Notes: generated by a model from the letters alone, not told the origin. A DNA stretch of 64,000 bases from Oscillatoria sp. FACHB-1406 (GCF_014698145.1 NZ_JACJSM010000013.1:62001-126000); one strand, 5' to 3'. Positions 44,060-54,296 are shown, numbered from the stretch's first letter. Program-made: numbers and translations.

Positions 44060-46390
44060 TTAGCCGACGTTCAGATCGATGGGCAGTCGAACGCAGAAAG
44101 TCGTCCGACCGGGAACGGAGGAAAACGCGATCGCGCCTTGATGTTTTTCGACAATTTTCTGGGCAATATCGAGTCCCAAACCGCTCCCTTCTCCAGGCGG
44201 TTTCGTTGTGAAAAAAGGCAGGAAAATTTTATCTTGAATTTCGGGCGCAATACCCCGCCCGCTGTCAGTAATCGCAACTCGAACGAATTTTTCGACTTGG
44301 GAAATTTCGATGTGGAGTTTGCCTTGGTTGCCCATTGCGTAGAACGCATTATGAATTAAATTCGTCCAGACTTGAGTGAGTTCGTCGGGGTAGCACAAAA
44401 TATTCGGCAATCCTTCTTCGTAATCTCGCACGATTTCAATCCCTTGATTGAGTTGAGTGTGATAGAGCGAGAGAACGGTTTCAATTCCGACGATCGCGTT
44501 AGCCGGTATTCTGTCCCCAGAATGCTCGTAGTGAGCGTAAGTTTTCAAAGCAAAGACAACTTTCGCCGCGCGCTCGGCTGCGCTAATAATCGTTTGGGTG
44601 CTTTTGCGCGCGCTCGTCCAACGGTACGCCATATCGAGGAGATTTTGTCCCTGCGAGCTAACAAGTATGGGCAATAACGATTCGATGTCGTCGGTAACGC
44701 CAATTTCAACCAACGTATCGGCAACAAGCCCAGCATCTTCGACTTCTGCATCTTCCAATTGACGAGTCAACCGCCGCCGGATTTGGCGCATTTCTCGCGA
44801 GGAGAGAACCGTAGAATTGCGCTCGGATTGATGCAGGAGTTTAAAGAAGTTCTGTTGACTTTCAGGGGAAAGACTGTGAAAAAAGTCGGGGAGTTTTTCA
44901 AGGTCGCGATCGATAAAATTAGCGATATTGCCCACTGAGGAACGAATCGCCCCTAACGGACTATTAATTTCGTGGGCGACACCCGCAACCAGTTGTCCGA
45001 GGGCAGCCATTTTCTCTTTCTGAATGAGTTCGTTTTGAGTCGCCCGCAGGTGTTCCAGGGTTTGAGAAAGTTCTTGAGTTCGTTCGGAAACTTTGACCTC
45101 GAGAGTCCGAGAATATTGCTCCAAACTCCCGTTGGCCTTTTTGAGGTGTTGGTTGGCTTGTCGGAGTTTTTGGCGGTTGTAATAGTTGGTGGTTAACATA
45201 GCGGTTCCACCCAGCGCTAAGAAAGGAGATGCACAAGGAATCGCCCAGCCCCACAGAAAGCCAAGGTAGCTACTCCCAAACAAAACGCAGCCCGCCAGCA
45301 GGATATAACTCAGCGTCAGGATTAAAAAGCGGTTGCGCGTTGCTGAGAGCGCTTGCAGCAAAACCCAGTTGCCCGAGACTCCAATTGCCGACCAGAGCGC
45401 AATCCAAAGCCAATTGGCAATCTTTCCCGGCGCGTGCAACAATGGGCGACCATCGAGCGCTGCACTCAAGATTTGACTGGTTAAGTTAGCATGAACGACA
45501 ACTCCCGGCGTAAGAGCGGGAGACTTAGAGAAGAAACTGCTGTAGGGAGTTTGAAAGATATCGTTGAGACTGGGGGTTATCGCGCCGATGAAGACGAGGC
45601 GATCGCGCATTAACCCCGGTTCAATGTTATTTTCGAGGACATCCCTCAAAGAAATCTGCAAAAAACGGTCGATTTGACCGCGATAGTTGAGTAAAATTTG
45701 GTAGCCGTTGCCATCGCGACCGACATAGCCGCCTTCATCGCCGCGCAAGGCTACAAAGGTCGCTTTCCCCAAGCGATAAATCGATTCTTTTTCATCCAGA
45801 GTTTCCAAGGTAATCCCCTGCACTTTAAGATAGCTGAGAGCCATCTTCACCCCCAGTCCTTCAACATAAGAACCGTCTTTTTTGCCAACGCCTAACAGAG
45901 CGCGCCTCAGTTTGCCGTCGGCATCGAGGACAAAATCGACAGCACCCACTTGACCGGCGGCGGCTAATACGGGCGGGGGCGCTACGGGCTGTCCCGCTAC
46001 TTTCTCGATACCGATGAGATTGGGGAGCGATTCAAACACTCGGAGGAGTTCGGGGCGTTTGTCATCGACTTTGAGATCGCGATAAATGTCGAGGGCAATC
46101 GCTTGGGGCTGCTGCGCGGCAATCTTTTGGAGCATCTGCGCCATCGTGCCATCGCCCATCGGCCAGTTGTTGAGGTACTTGATATCGGGTTCGTCAATGG
46201 TGACGATGACGATGCGCTCCTCAACGGGTTCGAGGGGGCGCAGGTGAAACCAGCGATCGATCGCGGACCACTCGAGCAATTGAAACAGCCCGATCGCGCT
46301 CGCCGCGATAATTACAGCAGCCGTTACCAAAGCGATGCCTATCAGTCCCCGCCATTGAACTACTGCCTGTATCCATTTTCGCCACTTCAT
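44060..46390 (-). CDS. CHASE2-domain sensor histidine kinase
   Basis: A 776-aa membrane kinase. One N-terminal span (LIGIALVTAAVIIAASAIGL), then a periplasmic CHASE2 sensor of about 270 residues (VTIDEPDIKYLNNWPMGDGT; RLVFIGAITPSLNDIFQTP), three closely spaced spans (about 320-400), a coiled coil, and a kinase core. HisKA with His473 (GVAHEINSPLGAIRSSVGNI), and HATPase with DELTQVWTNLIHNAF, GRGIAP, and GEGSGLGLDIAQKIVEKHQG. The HisKA helix is stretched by an insert of about 100 residues before the catalytic part, as in PAS-less cyanobacterial kinases. CHASE2 kinases commonly lie with CHAT and DUF928 genes, as here. No response regulator gene adjoins. Confidence 0.9.
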   Translation of the reverse strand: MKWRKWIQAVVQWRGLIGIALVTAAVIIAASAIGLFQLLEWSAIDRWFHLRPLEPVEERIVIVTIDEPDIKYLNNWPMGDGTMAQMLQKIAAQQPQAIALDIYRDLKVDDKRPELLRVFESLPNLIGIEKVAGQPVAPPPVLAAAGQVGAVDFVLDADGKLRRALLGVGKKDGSYVEGLGVKMALSYLKVQGITLETLDEKESIYRLGKATFVALRGDEGGYVGRDGNGYQILLNYRGQIDRFLQISLRDVLENNIEPGLMRDRLVFIGAITPSLNDIFQTPYSSFFSKSPALTPGVVVHANLTSQILSAALDGRPLLHAPGKIANWLWIALWSAIGVSGNWVLLQALSATRNRFLILTLSYILLAGCVLFGSSYLGFLWGWAIPCASPFLALGGTAMLTTNYYNRQKLRQANQHLKKANGSLEQYSRTLEVKVSERTQELSQTLEHLRATQNELIQKEKMAALGQLVAGVAHEINSPLGAIRSSVGNIANFIDRDLEKLPDFFHSLSPESQQNFFKLLHQSERNSTVLSSREMRQIRRRLTRQLEDAEVEDAGLVADTLVEIGVTDDIESLLPILVSSQGQNLLDMAYRWTSARKSTQTIISAAERAAKVVFALKTYAHYEHSGDRIPANAIVGIETVLSLYHTQLNQGIEIVRDYEEGLPNILCYPDELTQVWTNLIHNAFYAMGNQGKLHIEISQVEKFVRVAITDSGRGIAPEIQDKIFLPFFTTKPPGEGSGLGLDIAQKIVEKHQGAIAFSSVPGRTTFCVRLPIDLNVG

Positions 46391-46432
46391 TCAGGCTTGC
46401 TCGCTTTGCACCGCGTGTGGTTGACCGTTCGC

Positions 46433-47326
46433 TTACAGCCGTTCGGCGATCGCGCGATCGGCTATTTCCTGAAGTCCAACTTGGGTGAGTAAAGTTTTCC
46501 ACTCTTCTGATGCGATCGCATCTCCCGGTCTCTCTTGCTGGGCTTTAGCCAATTCCGAAAGGGCATCGTACCAAACCCCATTTTCTGCATAGAGAACAGC
46601 CCGCTCGACCGGCGTTAAAGTTTCGGTTGAGCTACCCGGAACCGAAGCAACCCGCTTAATCCAACCGCTACTGCTGTAGTTATCCGGCAAAAGGCTGCTA
46701 CCGTTTTCAATCGGTGCGAAGAACCAAGCATAAAACTTCCCAACTTCCAACTCGGGTGCGTCTTCGGGCAACGTAACGCTTACTATCCCACCTTCGCCGG
46801 AAATATTGAGAACGGTTTGATATTGAGGTGTGAAATTCTCATCTTGAAGGCTAAAAAAGACCTGACGAGCAGAGGTGGGCGGCACGTATAAATAAATCGT
46901 GGGTCGGGCAGATGCGGTATAACCGGAGTTCGTTTCCGGTAATAACGGTACGATGTCCTGACTGAGATTGCCGCGAATGCCCGAACCGACCGTTCGTTCG
47001 GGAGAGGGATTGCGGGGGGGACGAAAATGCAAAGCAGCGGGATCGGCGAATACGAGTTCGCCGCGCGCGCCACCGCCGGTAGTTCGTTCGGGGGTCGTCG
47101 TCCGGGGGGGGATGAAGCGAATATTTCCTCGAATCCCGCCACCATAGGTGTCGCGGGGCGCTGCATCTCGGGGCGGTTTAAATTGAATGCTGCCGCTTGT
47201 TTCGCGGCTTAAAGTTTGACCGACTGCTAGGGTTGGCAGACTGATGCCAAAGGCAACGGCTCCCGCTAGGGCGAGAAGGATTATTTTCGGATGGGTGAAA
47301 CGGCTTTTGTGGATCGTCATTGGCAC
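46433..47326 (-). CDS. DUF928 domain secreted protein
   Basis: A 297-aa protein with signal peptide (LLALAGAVAFGISLPTLAVG) cut near residue 36. Between about 40 and 125 it has three repeats of 'FxPPR....P.RT.GGG.RG' type (FIPPRTTTPERTTGGGARGE is one). DUF928 follows (STARPTIYLYVPPTSARQVF is abridged here to its core YLYVPPTSA; later PELEVGKFYAWFF). Function is not known; members are found with CHAT, CHASE2 and TPS genes in cyanobacteria. It is 42 bp upstream of the kinase gene on the same strand, so a shared mRNA is likely. Confidence 0.85.
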   Translation of the reverse strand: MPMTIHKSRFTHPKIILLALAGAVAFGISLPTLAVGQTLSRETSGSIQFKPPRDAAPRDTYGGGIRGNIRFIPPRTTTPERTTGGGARGELVFADPAALHFRPPRNPSPERTVGSGIRGNLSQDIVPLLPETNSGYTASARPTIYLYVPPTSARQVFFSLQDENFTPQYQTVLNISGEGGIVSVTLPEDAPELEVGKFYAWFFAPIENGSSLLPDNYSSSGWIKRVASVPGSSTETLTPVERAVLYAENGVWYDALSELAKAQQERPGDAIASEEWKTLLTQVGLQEIADRAIAERL

Positions 47327-47435
47327 TCCTAGAACATTAACAAAGTGTCAGATAGGTAGGGTGCACATCTCGTCATCGAGTTAGCATCGCAATTATAGTG
47401 CAATTGTTAAAAACTATGAAGACTAACTTTATTCT

Positions 47436-47529
47436 TTTAGATGCCCCAATTTTAACTCGATTCTAAATTACAGCCAATTAAATTCTTTAGATGCCCCAAT
47501 TTTAACTCGATTCTAAATTACAGCCAATT
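47436..47529. repeat. 44-bp direct repeat, period 50, across the CHAT gene 3' end
   Basis: The block TTTAGATGCCCCAATTTTAA with CTCGATTCTAAATTACAGCC and AATT occurs at 47436-47479 and again at 47486-47529. The second copy contains the stop and last codons of the CHAT gene (GNWL, then stop at 47518-47520), so the gene's terminus has been duplicated in tandem. Confidence 0.85.
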
Positions 47530-50133
47530 CCCCACCAAAACAAATGGGGCCCAGAAATAAGGATGTTGGTAGGAGCGATCGCGTAACAATTTGAGTTGGG
47601 CTTGGCGTAGGGCTTCAGCTTTCGTCATGCCGGGTTGAGAGCGCACCAACTGCTCGTAAAATTCACTCATTAATTCGGCGGCAGAGAGATCGTTGACAGA
47701 CCAGAGCGTAGCTAGGGTGCTGCGCGCGCCCGATCGCAAGGCAAATCCCGCCAGCCCCAAGGCGGCGCGGCGATCGCCAGCGGCGGTTCGACAGGCGCTC
47801 AGGACGAGCAGTTCGACGCTTTCGCTTCCCGGCGTGCGACTGCGCAGGATGCGATCGAATTCTTTGACGTTAATTTGCTCGTCCCAAGCGAGAACGAAGG
47901 TGTCATCGGGGTTAGAGCTAAATTGACCGTGGGTGGCGAGGTGGACGATTTGAAAGGAACGCTCGCTCATTTGGGTTTGGAAAGCGCTGAGGGTAAAGGC
48001 GCGATCGAGCAAGACTTTTGCGCCGACTTCGGTTTCTACCGCTTGCATTTCTCGTTCGACGGCAGGTAAGGGCGGGAATCCTTGGCGAGCTTCTGTCAGT
48101 CCGGCAGCCAAAGTGCTGGGATTGTGGTTTTTAAGGCGATCGGGTACGAGTTGCAAGCCGGGACTGATCGCAATGCTATAGTTCTCAATGAGATAGTGTT
48201 GGCCGTCGTGGAGGGCTGCCATCGGCAGGTTTTGCAAAAAGCCGTCGAGAACGAAAACGAGGGTTTTAATCCCGTTGCTCGCCAGTTGAGTTTCGATCGG
48301 TCGGAGCAACCAATCGTAGACTTGTTGGGAGAGACGCAAGCGTTCGACGCTCGAGTAACCGAGATAAAAAGAGGAGTAAAGCTGCTGAAAAGTTGCTTCG
48401 AGCCGGTCTTGGGTTAAGGGAGTGGAATAATGTTGTAGGGGGCGATCGCTCAGCGAGACAACGATTTCGAGGCGATCGCTGAGAATAATGGGATAAATTG
48501 CGGCAGCGTGGGAGTCGATGCGATCGATCGCTACCGATTGCGCCGGAAAGCAGGCTTCTTGGAAATAGTTATCGATTTCGGCGATTTGCAGGGCTTCAAT
48601 CGCTTCGCGCGCTTTGCGCAAATAGTCTTGCGGCACTTCCGAACCGGGCGAAGGTTGCAATAATAAACTCACGAATTCTCGGTAAACGGGTTCGACGCTT
48701 TCTTTAAAGTCGAATTGCAGGGCGCGATCGATGGTTGCTAAGTCGCTGCGCAAGGAACCCAAGGCTTCGATCGCTTGTTCGTAGGACGCGATCGCGCCGT
48801 TGCGATCGCCTTTTTGTTTGAGAATCCGCCCGAGTTGCCACGCCGAACGCGCAACGATATCTTCCCCGTGAATGGATTGGGCGATTTGCGTCGCTTGTTG
48901 GCTGGGACCATAGGCTTCCTGCCATTGTCCGGTGCGTTCGTAAAGGCGGCCTAATTGCGTTAGGGCATAGGCTTCGGCGCGAGCGTCTTTGAGTTCCCGA
49001 GCTTGCTGAATGGCGACGGCTATCAGTCTTGCCGTTTTCTCGTTTGGAGCGATTTTTATCAGGCTTTCCGCTACATTGACGCGAGCAAAGACGGCAAAAC
49101 GACTGGGAGGGAGAGGGTTTAAATCGGCTTCGATTTCTGGCAGGATTTCGAGGGCGGGGGTGGATTGTTGGAGGGAAACTAATAAACTGAAGCGATTAAT
49201 TTGAGCTTCCAAGCGCGCGATCGCGGTTGTCGCTCGCTGGGCGGCTTCTTGGTAATAGTCCAACGCGACATCGTTTTGATGTAAGGCGCGAGCGATATTG
49301 CCGATCTCGAGCAGCGTCGCCCCGACTTCTGCGGAGTCATTAAGGCGCTCGCTAACTTGCCAACTTTCCTCTAACACTTCCTTAGCACGCCGAAAATTTC
49401 CCACAACTTGCAAAGTTTGCCCCAAACTTCGCAATCCTTCGGCTTTGAGCGGCGAATCCTCTCTCGCTTGTAGTTTGTCGTTGGCGGCGTTTAACAGGTC
49501 TTCCGCGCGCTGATAAAAACCCAGAACTTGCAGGGCGCGAGCTTGGTTGATTTTGCTGCCCAACTCTCCTGTTGTATTGCCCGCTCGCGCGTAGAGCGAT
49601 TCGGCTTCCTGCCAAGTGGCGAGCGCTGCTGAGGTTTCGCCCAGCGACAGTTGCAAGCTACCTCGATTGTTGAGCGCTTGGGCGAGTAAGGCTTTCGCAC
49701 TTTCTGTTGCAGGATTTGCAGGGTCTTGCAAGTGTTGCAAACTTTGGGCGATCGCGGCTTTCGCGGCTTCCCAATTGCCCAAATCTTGTTCGACTGTTGC
49801 CAGGTAATTGAGCGCTTGAATGGCTTTCAAGCTCGCACCGTTGCTTTCTGCTTCTCGAACCGCTTCTCGCCAGACTGTCGCCGCTTCTACCAATCGTCCG
49901 GAGCGATATAAGTTTTTCCCTTCTTCGAGCCGATCCGCCGCCGTTACTGTTGTGGGGCTGGGGGGCGGCGAGGTGGAAAGGACGGCGGGTTGAAGCGCGA
50001 TCGCGATCGCCAGCGCGAAGAGAGTCAGTAATAAGCCCCATCCCGCCCGCCGTTGCGATCGCGCCCTAGCCCTCGCTACTCTCAAGCGTTGGAAGGCTTT
50101 CCGAATTCGCGGTTTGAACTTTATCTCGGGCAT
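47518..50133 (-). CDS. TPR-CHAT protein (caspase-like peptidase domain)
   Basis: 871 aa from the ATG at 50133 (MPEIKFKPRIRKAF), or 878 from the ATG seven codons earlier. A single N-terminal span (GLLLTLFALAIAIALQPAVL) places the rest outside the membrane. Residues about 60-440 are tetratricopeptide repeats (ALNNRGSLQLSLGETSAALA, and similar). The CHAT domain fills the last 330 residues: catalytic His735 in VHLATHGQFSS and Cys781 in LVLSACRTAAGD; the ending ALRQAQLKLLRD..YQHPYFWAPFVLVGNWL is typical. CHAT is a caspase-related peptidase; some members serve defence or regulated cell death (for instance TPR-CHAT of Craspase), but the anchored TPR form beside TpsA and DUF928 genes is of unknown role. 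Gap to tpsA is only about 55 bp. Confidence 0.92.
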   Translation of the reverse strand: MPEIKFKPRIRKAFQRLRVARARARSQRRAGWGLLLTLFALAIAIALQPAVLSTSPPPSPTTVTAADRLEEGKNLYRSGRLVEAATVWREAVREAESNGASLKAIQALNYLATVEQDLGNWEAAKAAIAQSLQHLQDPANPATESAKALLAQALNNRGSLQLSLGETSAALATWQEAESLYARAGNTTGELGSKINQARALQVLGFYQRAEDLLNAANDKLQAREDSPLKAEGLRSLGQTLQVVGNFRRAKEVLEESWQVSERLNDSAEVGATLLEIGNIARALHQNDVALDYYQEAAQRATTAIARLEAQINRFSLLVSLQQSTPALEILPEIEADLNPLPPSRFAVFARVNVAESLIKIAPNEKTARLIAVAIQQARELKDARAEAYALTQLGRLYERTGQWQEAYGPSQQATQIAQSIHGEDIVARSAWQLGRILKQKGDRNGAIASYEQAIEALGSLRSDLATIDRALQFDFKESVEPVYREFVSLLLQPSPGSEVPQDYLRKAREAIEALQIAEIDNYFQEACFPAQSVAIDRIDSHAAAIYPIILSDRLEIVVSLSDRPLQHYSTPLTQDRLEATFQQLYSSFYLGYSSVERLRLSQQVYDWLLRPIETQLASNGIKTLVFVLDGFLQNLPMAALHDGQHYLIENYSIAISPGLQLVPDRLKNHNPSTLAAGLTEARQGFPPLPAVEREMQAVETEVGAKVLLDRAFTLSAFQTQMSERSFQIVHLATHGQFSSNPDDTFVLAWDEQINVKEFDRILRSRTPGSESVELLVLSACRTAAGDRRAALGLAGFALRSGARSTLATLWSVNDLSAAELMSEFYEQLVRSQPGMTKAEALRQAQLKLLRDRSYQHPYFWAPFVLVGNWL

Positions 50134-50189
50134 GGTCAAGTCGCTTCGCTCCAATTACGAATTACGAATTACGAACTACGAACTACGAA

Positions 50190-53006
50190 TTACGAATTAC
50201 GACTGCACTGCGCTGCAACCCCCGTCGGTATTTCTGAAGCACGCTTTGCTACTAACTCTACATTACCGCGATCGTTCACCACCCAGTCCGTTGCCTCAAC
50301 AACAGTCGCAACCGAACTCATTGAGAAAGATTGCATCGAGCTTGCCCCCTCGCGCGTCGGTTCCGAAAAATCTTGTAAGTCTCGCCATAACGTTTCTCCT
50401 CGTAACGTCGCGATCGGATTATCCGGTAAACCCCCGCGTCCTGTCACGACAAAGCGGCTATTTGCATAAGCCGCACACCCCGAAACCACGCGATTTGCCG
50501 GGTCGATGACATCATCAGGCAACTGCTCCAAACCTGCCGTGGGGTTAAGAATGAGGGTTTGCAAATCGACCACACCGCTAAATTGCGCCCCTAAATCTGA
50601 GGTTGCCGTAATATCGCTTTCAGGAGTCAAAAATAAACGAAATTGAGTGCCAAAAATACCGTTAGCCGTCACCCGAACTTGACCGCCGCGCCCTTGTTGA
50701 GCATTGGCTGTAATATCGCTATTTTCCAACGCCACCAAAGCGCCGGTTTCAATCCTAATATTGCCGCTATCGGCATTCTTGGCATTCGTCACAATTTGGC
50801 TATTGCCGCGCATCAGAATATAGTCCAAAGCGTTTAGCCGAATATCTCCTCCCAACCCCTCATTAGTTGACGCTGAGAGCGTCCCCTGACTCTCCAAAAC
50901 AATCGAATTCGCCTCAATCTCCAAGTTTCCCGCCGAACCAGACTGTATCGCTCGAACCCCAACTTCAGCCCCATCCCTCACGATGAAGCGTCCGGTGCGA
51001 ATTTCCACGTTTCCCGCGCTCCCCGTACTGCGGGTATTGGACTCAATCGCGCTGGGAATGATACCATCACCGATAACCCCAAAAGAAACCCGTTCGACAT
51101 CGGGAGTGACCCCCGTCGCTACACCTCGCACCTCAACCGACTCCGAGGCATTAATCCGCAACGTTCCCCCCGAACTCGCATTGCCCGTCGCTACCGAAAT
51201 TTGCGCTCCATCTTTAACCAGTACGCGCCGTGCATTCACCGTGATATCGCCCGCACCGCCCATCGCCCTTTGCCCGGGAACGGTCAGCAGCCCCGTGGAG
51301 GCAAATAAGCCGTTTGTATAACGACCGTCTGGCGAAATTCCGCTCAGTTCGACAGTATCGGCAGCAACGTTTATATTTCCGCTTCGACCGGCCCCCGTCG
51401 AGGCAGAAGAAAGTTGCGAGCCATCGGCAACAATCAACTCCCTCGCTTTAACATTGAGATCTCCCGCATCGCCGCGACCGAGTGTAGTGGTAAAGAAACC
51501 GTTGGGAACGGGAGCATCAACCGGCAGACCTCGAAGTTCGATGCGGTCGGCAACCACATTCAAATTACCGCCGCGCCCGGTACTGCCGGGAGTATCTCCC
51601 GGCGTGGTAGATACAGAAGTTCCATTAAAAACCTGTAGCTCTGGGACTCGAATGTTTAAATCGCCAGCATTACCGCTGCCGACGGTTCCCGTTAGGAGCA
51701 GGGAGCCGTTATTCAGTCTAGCGAGTTGCGAGATTTCTAGGGAGATATCGCCGCCCGCTCCGCTGAGTATAGCAGTGGACATAATGTTGGCACCGTTATC
51801 GAGCGATAATTGTCGAGCAGAAATCGAGATTTGCCCCGCCGCACCGCTACCAATGCTCAAGCTGTACAAGCCATTATTGAGAGCGAACGGGTTAAATGTT
51901 CCGCTCAGGAGTTGTCCGGTTACTAAAAACGGGAATTGACCGCTCAGTTGCACCTCATCGGCTCGGATGTTTACATTTCCTGCATTCCCCGTACCGAGAA
52001 AGGTCGAACTCGATAGGTAAGAACCGTTCTCCAAGGTGAATTTCGTTGCTTGGATATCGATTCCGCCGCCATCCAACGGCCCAAAGGTATCGGAGATAAG
52101 GCGCGAACTCCCACTCAGGAGGGTATCGCCGCCCCAAAGTCGCACCGAACCGCCCCCAAAGCCGCTGGTTTCAACTGTTGCGCCTTGGAGCAGTTGAATC
52201 GTTCTCGGTTGAGTTAAGGTTTGTTCGGTGGAATTGAGTTGGAAAATGCTGTTGGCAGCGCTGGCGAGTTGAATGTTACCGCCCCGAGCGGTTAAGGATC
52301 CGCTTTCGATGCGAATATCGCCGCCAATCAGGGCAAGGGTTTGACCGGGGAAAGCTTCTAAGCCGCCGATACTGCCGGGAACGACCAGGCTGGGAGTAAC
52401 GGAGCGATTGATGATGCTGCCGGGATTCGGGCCGAGTTGCAGGCCGACGGGAACATTGACGGTGAGTAAGGAGGGGGAGTTTGGGGTTGTGGCGCTGAAG
52501 CGGCTGCCGTCGGAGAGTAAAATACTATCGGCGGTGCTAGCGTAAAAGGAGCCGCGCATCCTGAGTTGGGCATTGGGGCCGAAGGTAATGCCGCTGGGAT
52601 TAATAAAAAAAAGGTTGGCACTGGTCGGAGAGATCAGGGTTCCGTCGAGGTAGGACGCTTGGCCGCCAGTAATGCGGGTTATGATGTTGCTAATCGCGTC
52701 TGTGGTGCTAAAAGCGGCGGTTTCTCCGGTTTGCAGGTTGAATTGAGAAAAGCTGTGGTAGAGGATACTGCCAGCGGTGGTTCCGCCAGTGACGATCTGT
52801 AACGGGCCTGACGGGATGACAATTGAGTTGTTGGGAAGGGTGGTGTCGGGGACGATTTGGGCGGGGGATGCGATGGGAGCGGTTAGGATGAGGGCGGCGA
52901 GGGTTAAGCTTCGCGCGAGCGCGTGCGGGGGTAAATCTGCAAGTCCTGGGGGAGTGCAAACGCCGCGATCGCATTTTCCATCAAAGCTAACTTTCGTCTG
53001 TTTCAC
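50190..53006 (-). CDS. TpsA-type filamentous haemagglutinin domain protein
   Basis: A 938-aa secreted protein. N-terminal region with a signal (LARSLTLAALILTAPIASPA) is followed by the TPS domain: ITRITGGQASYLDGTLIS and LFFINPSGITFGPNAQL carry the NPxG motif used for export by TpsB. The remainder is a beta-helix of many 'GNAGDLNIR', 'GRGGNLNVVA', 'SAGNVEIRT' repeats about 20-60 residues long, with a Cys in the C-terminus. Usual for large surface adhesins, though short for the class. The final residues (SRNS) are read from the CGTAATTCG repeat block at 50155-50203. First gene of the tpsA-CHAT-DUF928-CHASE2 run. Confidence 0.92.
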   Translation of the reverse strand: MKQTKVSFDGKCDRGVCTPPGLADLPPHALARSLTLAALILTAPIASPAQIVPDTTLPNNSIVIPSGPLQIVTGGTTAGSILYHSFSQFNLQTGETAAFSTTDAISNIITRITGGQASYLDGTLISPTSANLFFINPSGITFGPNAQLRMRGSFYASTADSILLSDGSRFSATTPNSPSLLTVNVPVGLQLGPNPGSIINRSVTPSLVVPGSIGGLEAFPGQTLALIGGDIRIESGSLTARGGNIQLASAANSIFQLNSTEQTLTQPRTIQLLQGATVETSGFGGGSVRLWGGDTLLSGSSRLISDTFGPLDGGGIDIQATKFTLENGSYLSSSTFLGTGNAGNVNIRADEVQLSGQFPFLVTGQLLSGTFNPFALNNGLYSLSIGSGAAGQISISARQLSLDNGANIMSTAILSGAGGDISLEISQLARLNNGSLLLTGTVGSGNAGDLNIRVPELQVFNGTSVSTTPGDTPGSTGRGGNLNVVADRIELRGLPVDAPVPNGFFTTTLGRGDAGDLNVKARELIVADGSQLSSASTGAGRSGNINVAADTVELSGISPDGRYTNGLFASTGLLTVPGQRAMGGAGDITVNARRVLVKDGAQISVATGNASSGGTLRINASESVEVRGVATGVTPDVERVSFGVIGDGIIPSAIESNTRSTGSAGNVEIRTGRFIVRDGAEVGVRAIQSGSAGNLEIEANSIVLESQGTLSASTNEGLGGDIRLNALDYILMRGNSQIVTNAKNADSGNIRIETGALVALENSDITANAQQGRGGQVRVTANGIFGTQFRLFLTPESDITATSDLGAQFSGVVDLQTLILNPTAGLEQLPDDVIDPANRVVSGCAAYANSRFVVTGRGGLPDNPIATLRGETLWRDLQDFSEPTREGASSMQSFSMSSVATVVEATDWVVNDRGNVELVAKRASEIPTGVAAQCSRNS

Positions 53007-53242
53007 CTAGCCTCTAGGGCGATCGAACCCCATCCAATCGGCAATTTATTGCTATCTTATACCCGATTCCACTCGTTCTGTGTCCTTGACCGGCAAACCG
53101 GCCAGAGAGTTCCAGAGCCGCTCGCGCGCTTAGCTGCACTCCTGCCGTAAGTTTTCTTTACCGCGTTTTCATTAAAGCTACTCGCGAGCCGCAATTTCTG
53201 ATAAAATTCTATAGATACCTTAACATTTAGTCATATTTTTCA

Positions 53243-54223
53243 ATGAATTTACTGGTGGTCGGTGCCACGGGCACCCTCGGAAGACAAATTGCCCGTCGCG
53301 CGATCGATGAAGGTCATCAGGTTCGCTGTTTGGTACGCAGTCCTAAAAAAGCTGCTTTTTTGAAAGAATGGGGTGCAGAACTCGTCCCTGGCGATATCTG
53401 CAAACCGGAAACGCTGCCTGCTGCCTTAGAAAACATTGATGCCATCATTGATGCTGCGACAGCCCGCGCCACCGATTCCCTGAGTATCCGAAAAATTGAC
53501 TGGGAGGGAAAAGTTAATCTTATCCAAGCCGCCAAAGTTGCCAATATTGGGCGCTACATCTTTTTATCGATTCTCAAGTCGGAAGATTTTCCGAATGTTC
53601 CTTTAATGGATATTAAACGCTGCACGGAGGTCTTTTTAACGGAGTCTGGCTTGAATTACACCATTCTCCAACCCTGCGGCTTTATGCAAGGTTTAATCGG
53701 ACAGTACGCGGTGCCGATTTTGGATAACCAAGTGGTGTGGGTAACGGGAGAAAATACGCCCATTGCTTATATGGACACCATCGATATTGCTAAGTTTGCC
53801 GTGCGCGCCGCTGAGGTTCCGGAAGCTGAAGGAAAAACTTTCCCCATTGTCGGGACGCGCGCTTGGAATGCAGAGGAAGTTATTCAGTTATGCGAGCGAC
53901 TGTCGGGTAAAGAGGCGAAGATTTCTCGCGTACCGATGGGACTGCTGCGGGCAGCGCGCGCGATTACTCGAGTGTTTCAGTGGACGCAGAATATTAGCGA
54001 TCGCCTCGCCTTTACAGAAGTGATTGCCAGCGGACAACCCTTGGATGCTTCGATGGAGGAAACTTACGCGACCTTCGGACTCGATGCTAAGGATACCACA
54101 ACACTGGAAGAATATTTACAAGATTATTACAGCCGAATTTTGAAGAAACTCCGAGAAATTGGCTATCAGGCAGATAAGTACAAGCGGCAAAAATCGAAGA
54201 AAACGCCTTTTAAATCTCAATAA
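53243..54223 (+). CDS. ycf39: Photosystem II assembly factor Ycf39
   Basis: A 326-aa atypical short-chain dehydrogenase/NmrA-like protein. Glycine motif VVGATGTLGRQIARRAIDEG at the front; HQVRCLVRSPKKAAFLKEWG next, then DAIIDAATARATDSLSIRKI. The lack of the SDR catalytic Tyr-x-x-x-Lys in its usual place fits NmrA-like proteins. Ycf39 (plant HCF244) binds the D1 assembly intermediate with HliD, guiding chlorophyll insertion. Length and the motif WVTGENTPIAYMDT are typical for cyanobacteria. It stands alone. Confidence 0.95.
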   Translation: MNLLVVGATGTLGRQIARRAIDEGHQVRCLVRSPKKAAFLKEWGAELVPGDICKPETLPAALENIDAIIDAATARATDSLSIRKIDWEGKVNLIQAAKVANIGRYIFLSILKSEDFPNVPLMDIKRCTEVFLTESGLNYTILQPCGFMQGLIGQYAVPILDNQVVWVTGENTPIAYMDTIDIAKFAVRAAEVPEAEGKTFPIVGTRAWNAEEVIQLCERLSGKEAKISRVPMGLLRAARAITRVFQWTQNISDRLAFTEVIASGQPLDASMEETYATFGLDAKDTTTLEEYLQDYYSRILKKLREIGYQADKYKRQKSKKTPFKSQ

Positions 54224-54296
54224 TTCAATTATTAATTGTTGCGGGATTTTCCGCGACCTAATATCTGGAAGCAGGGCGAAAGAGATTCGCCCTTGC

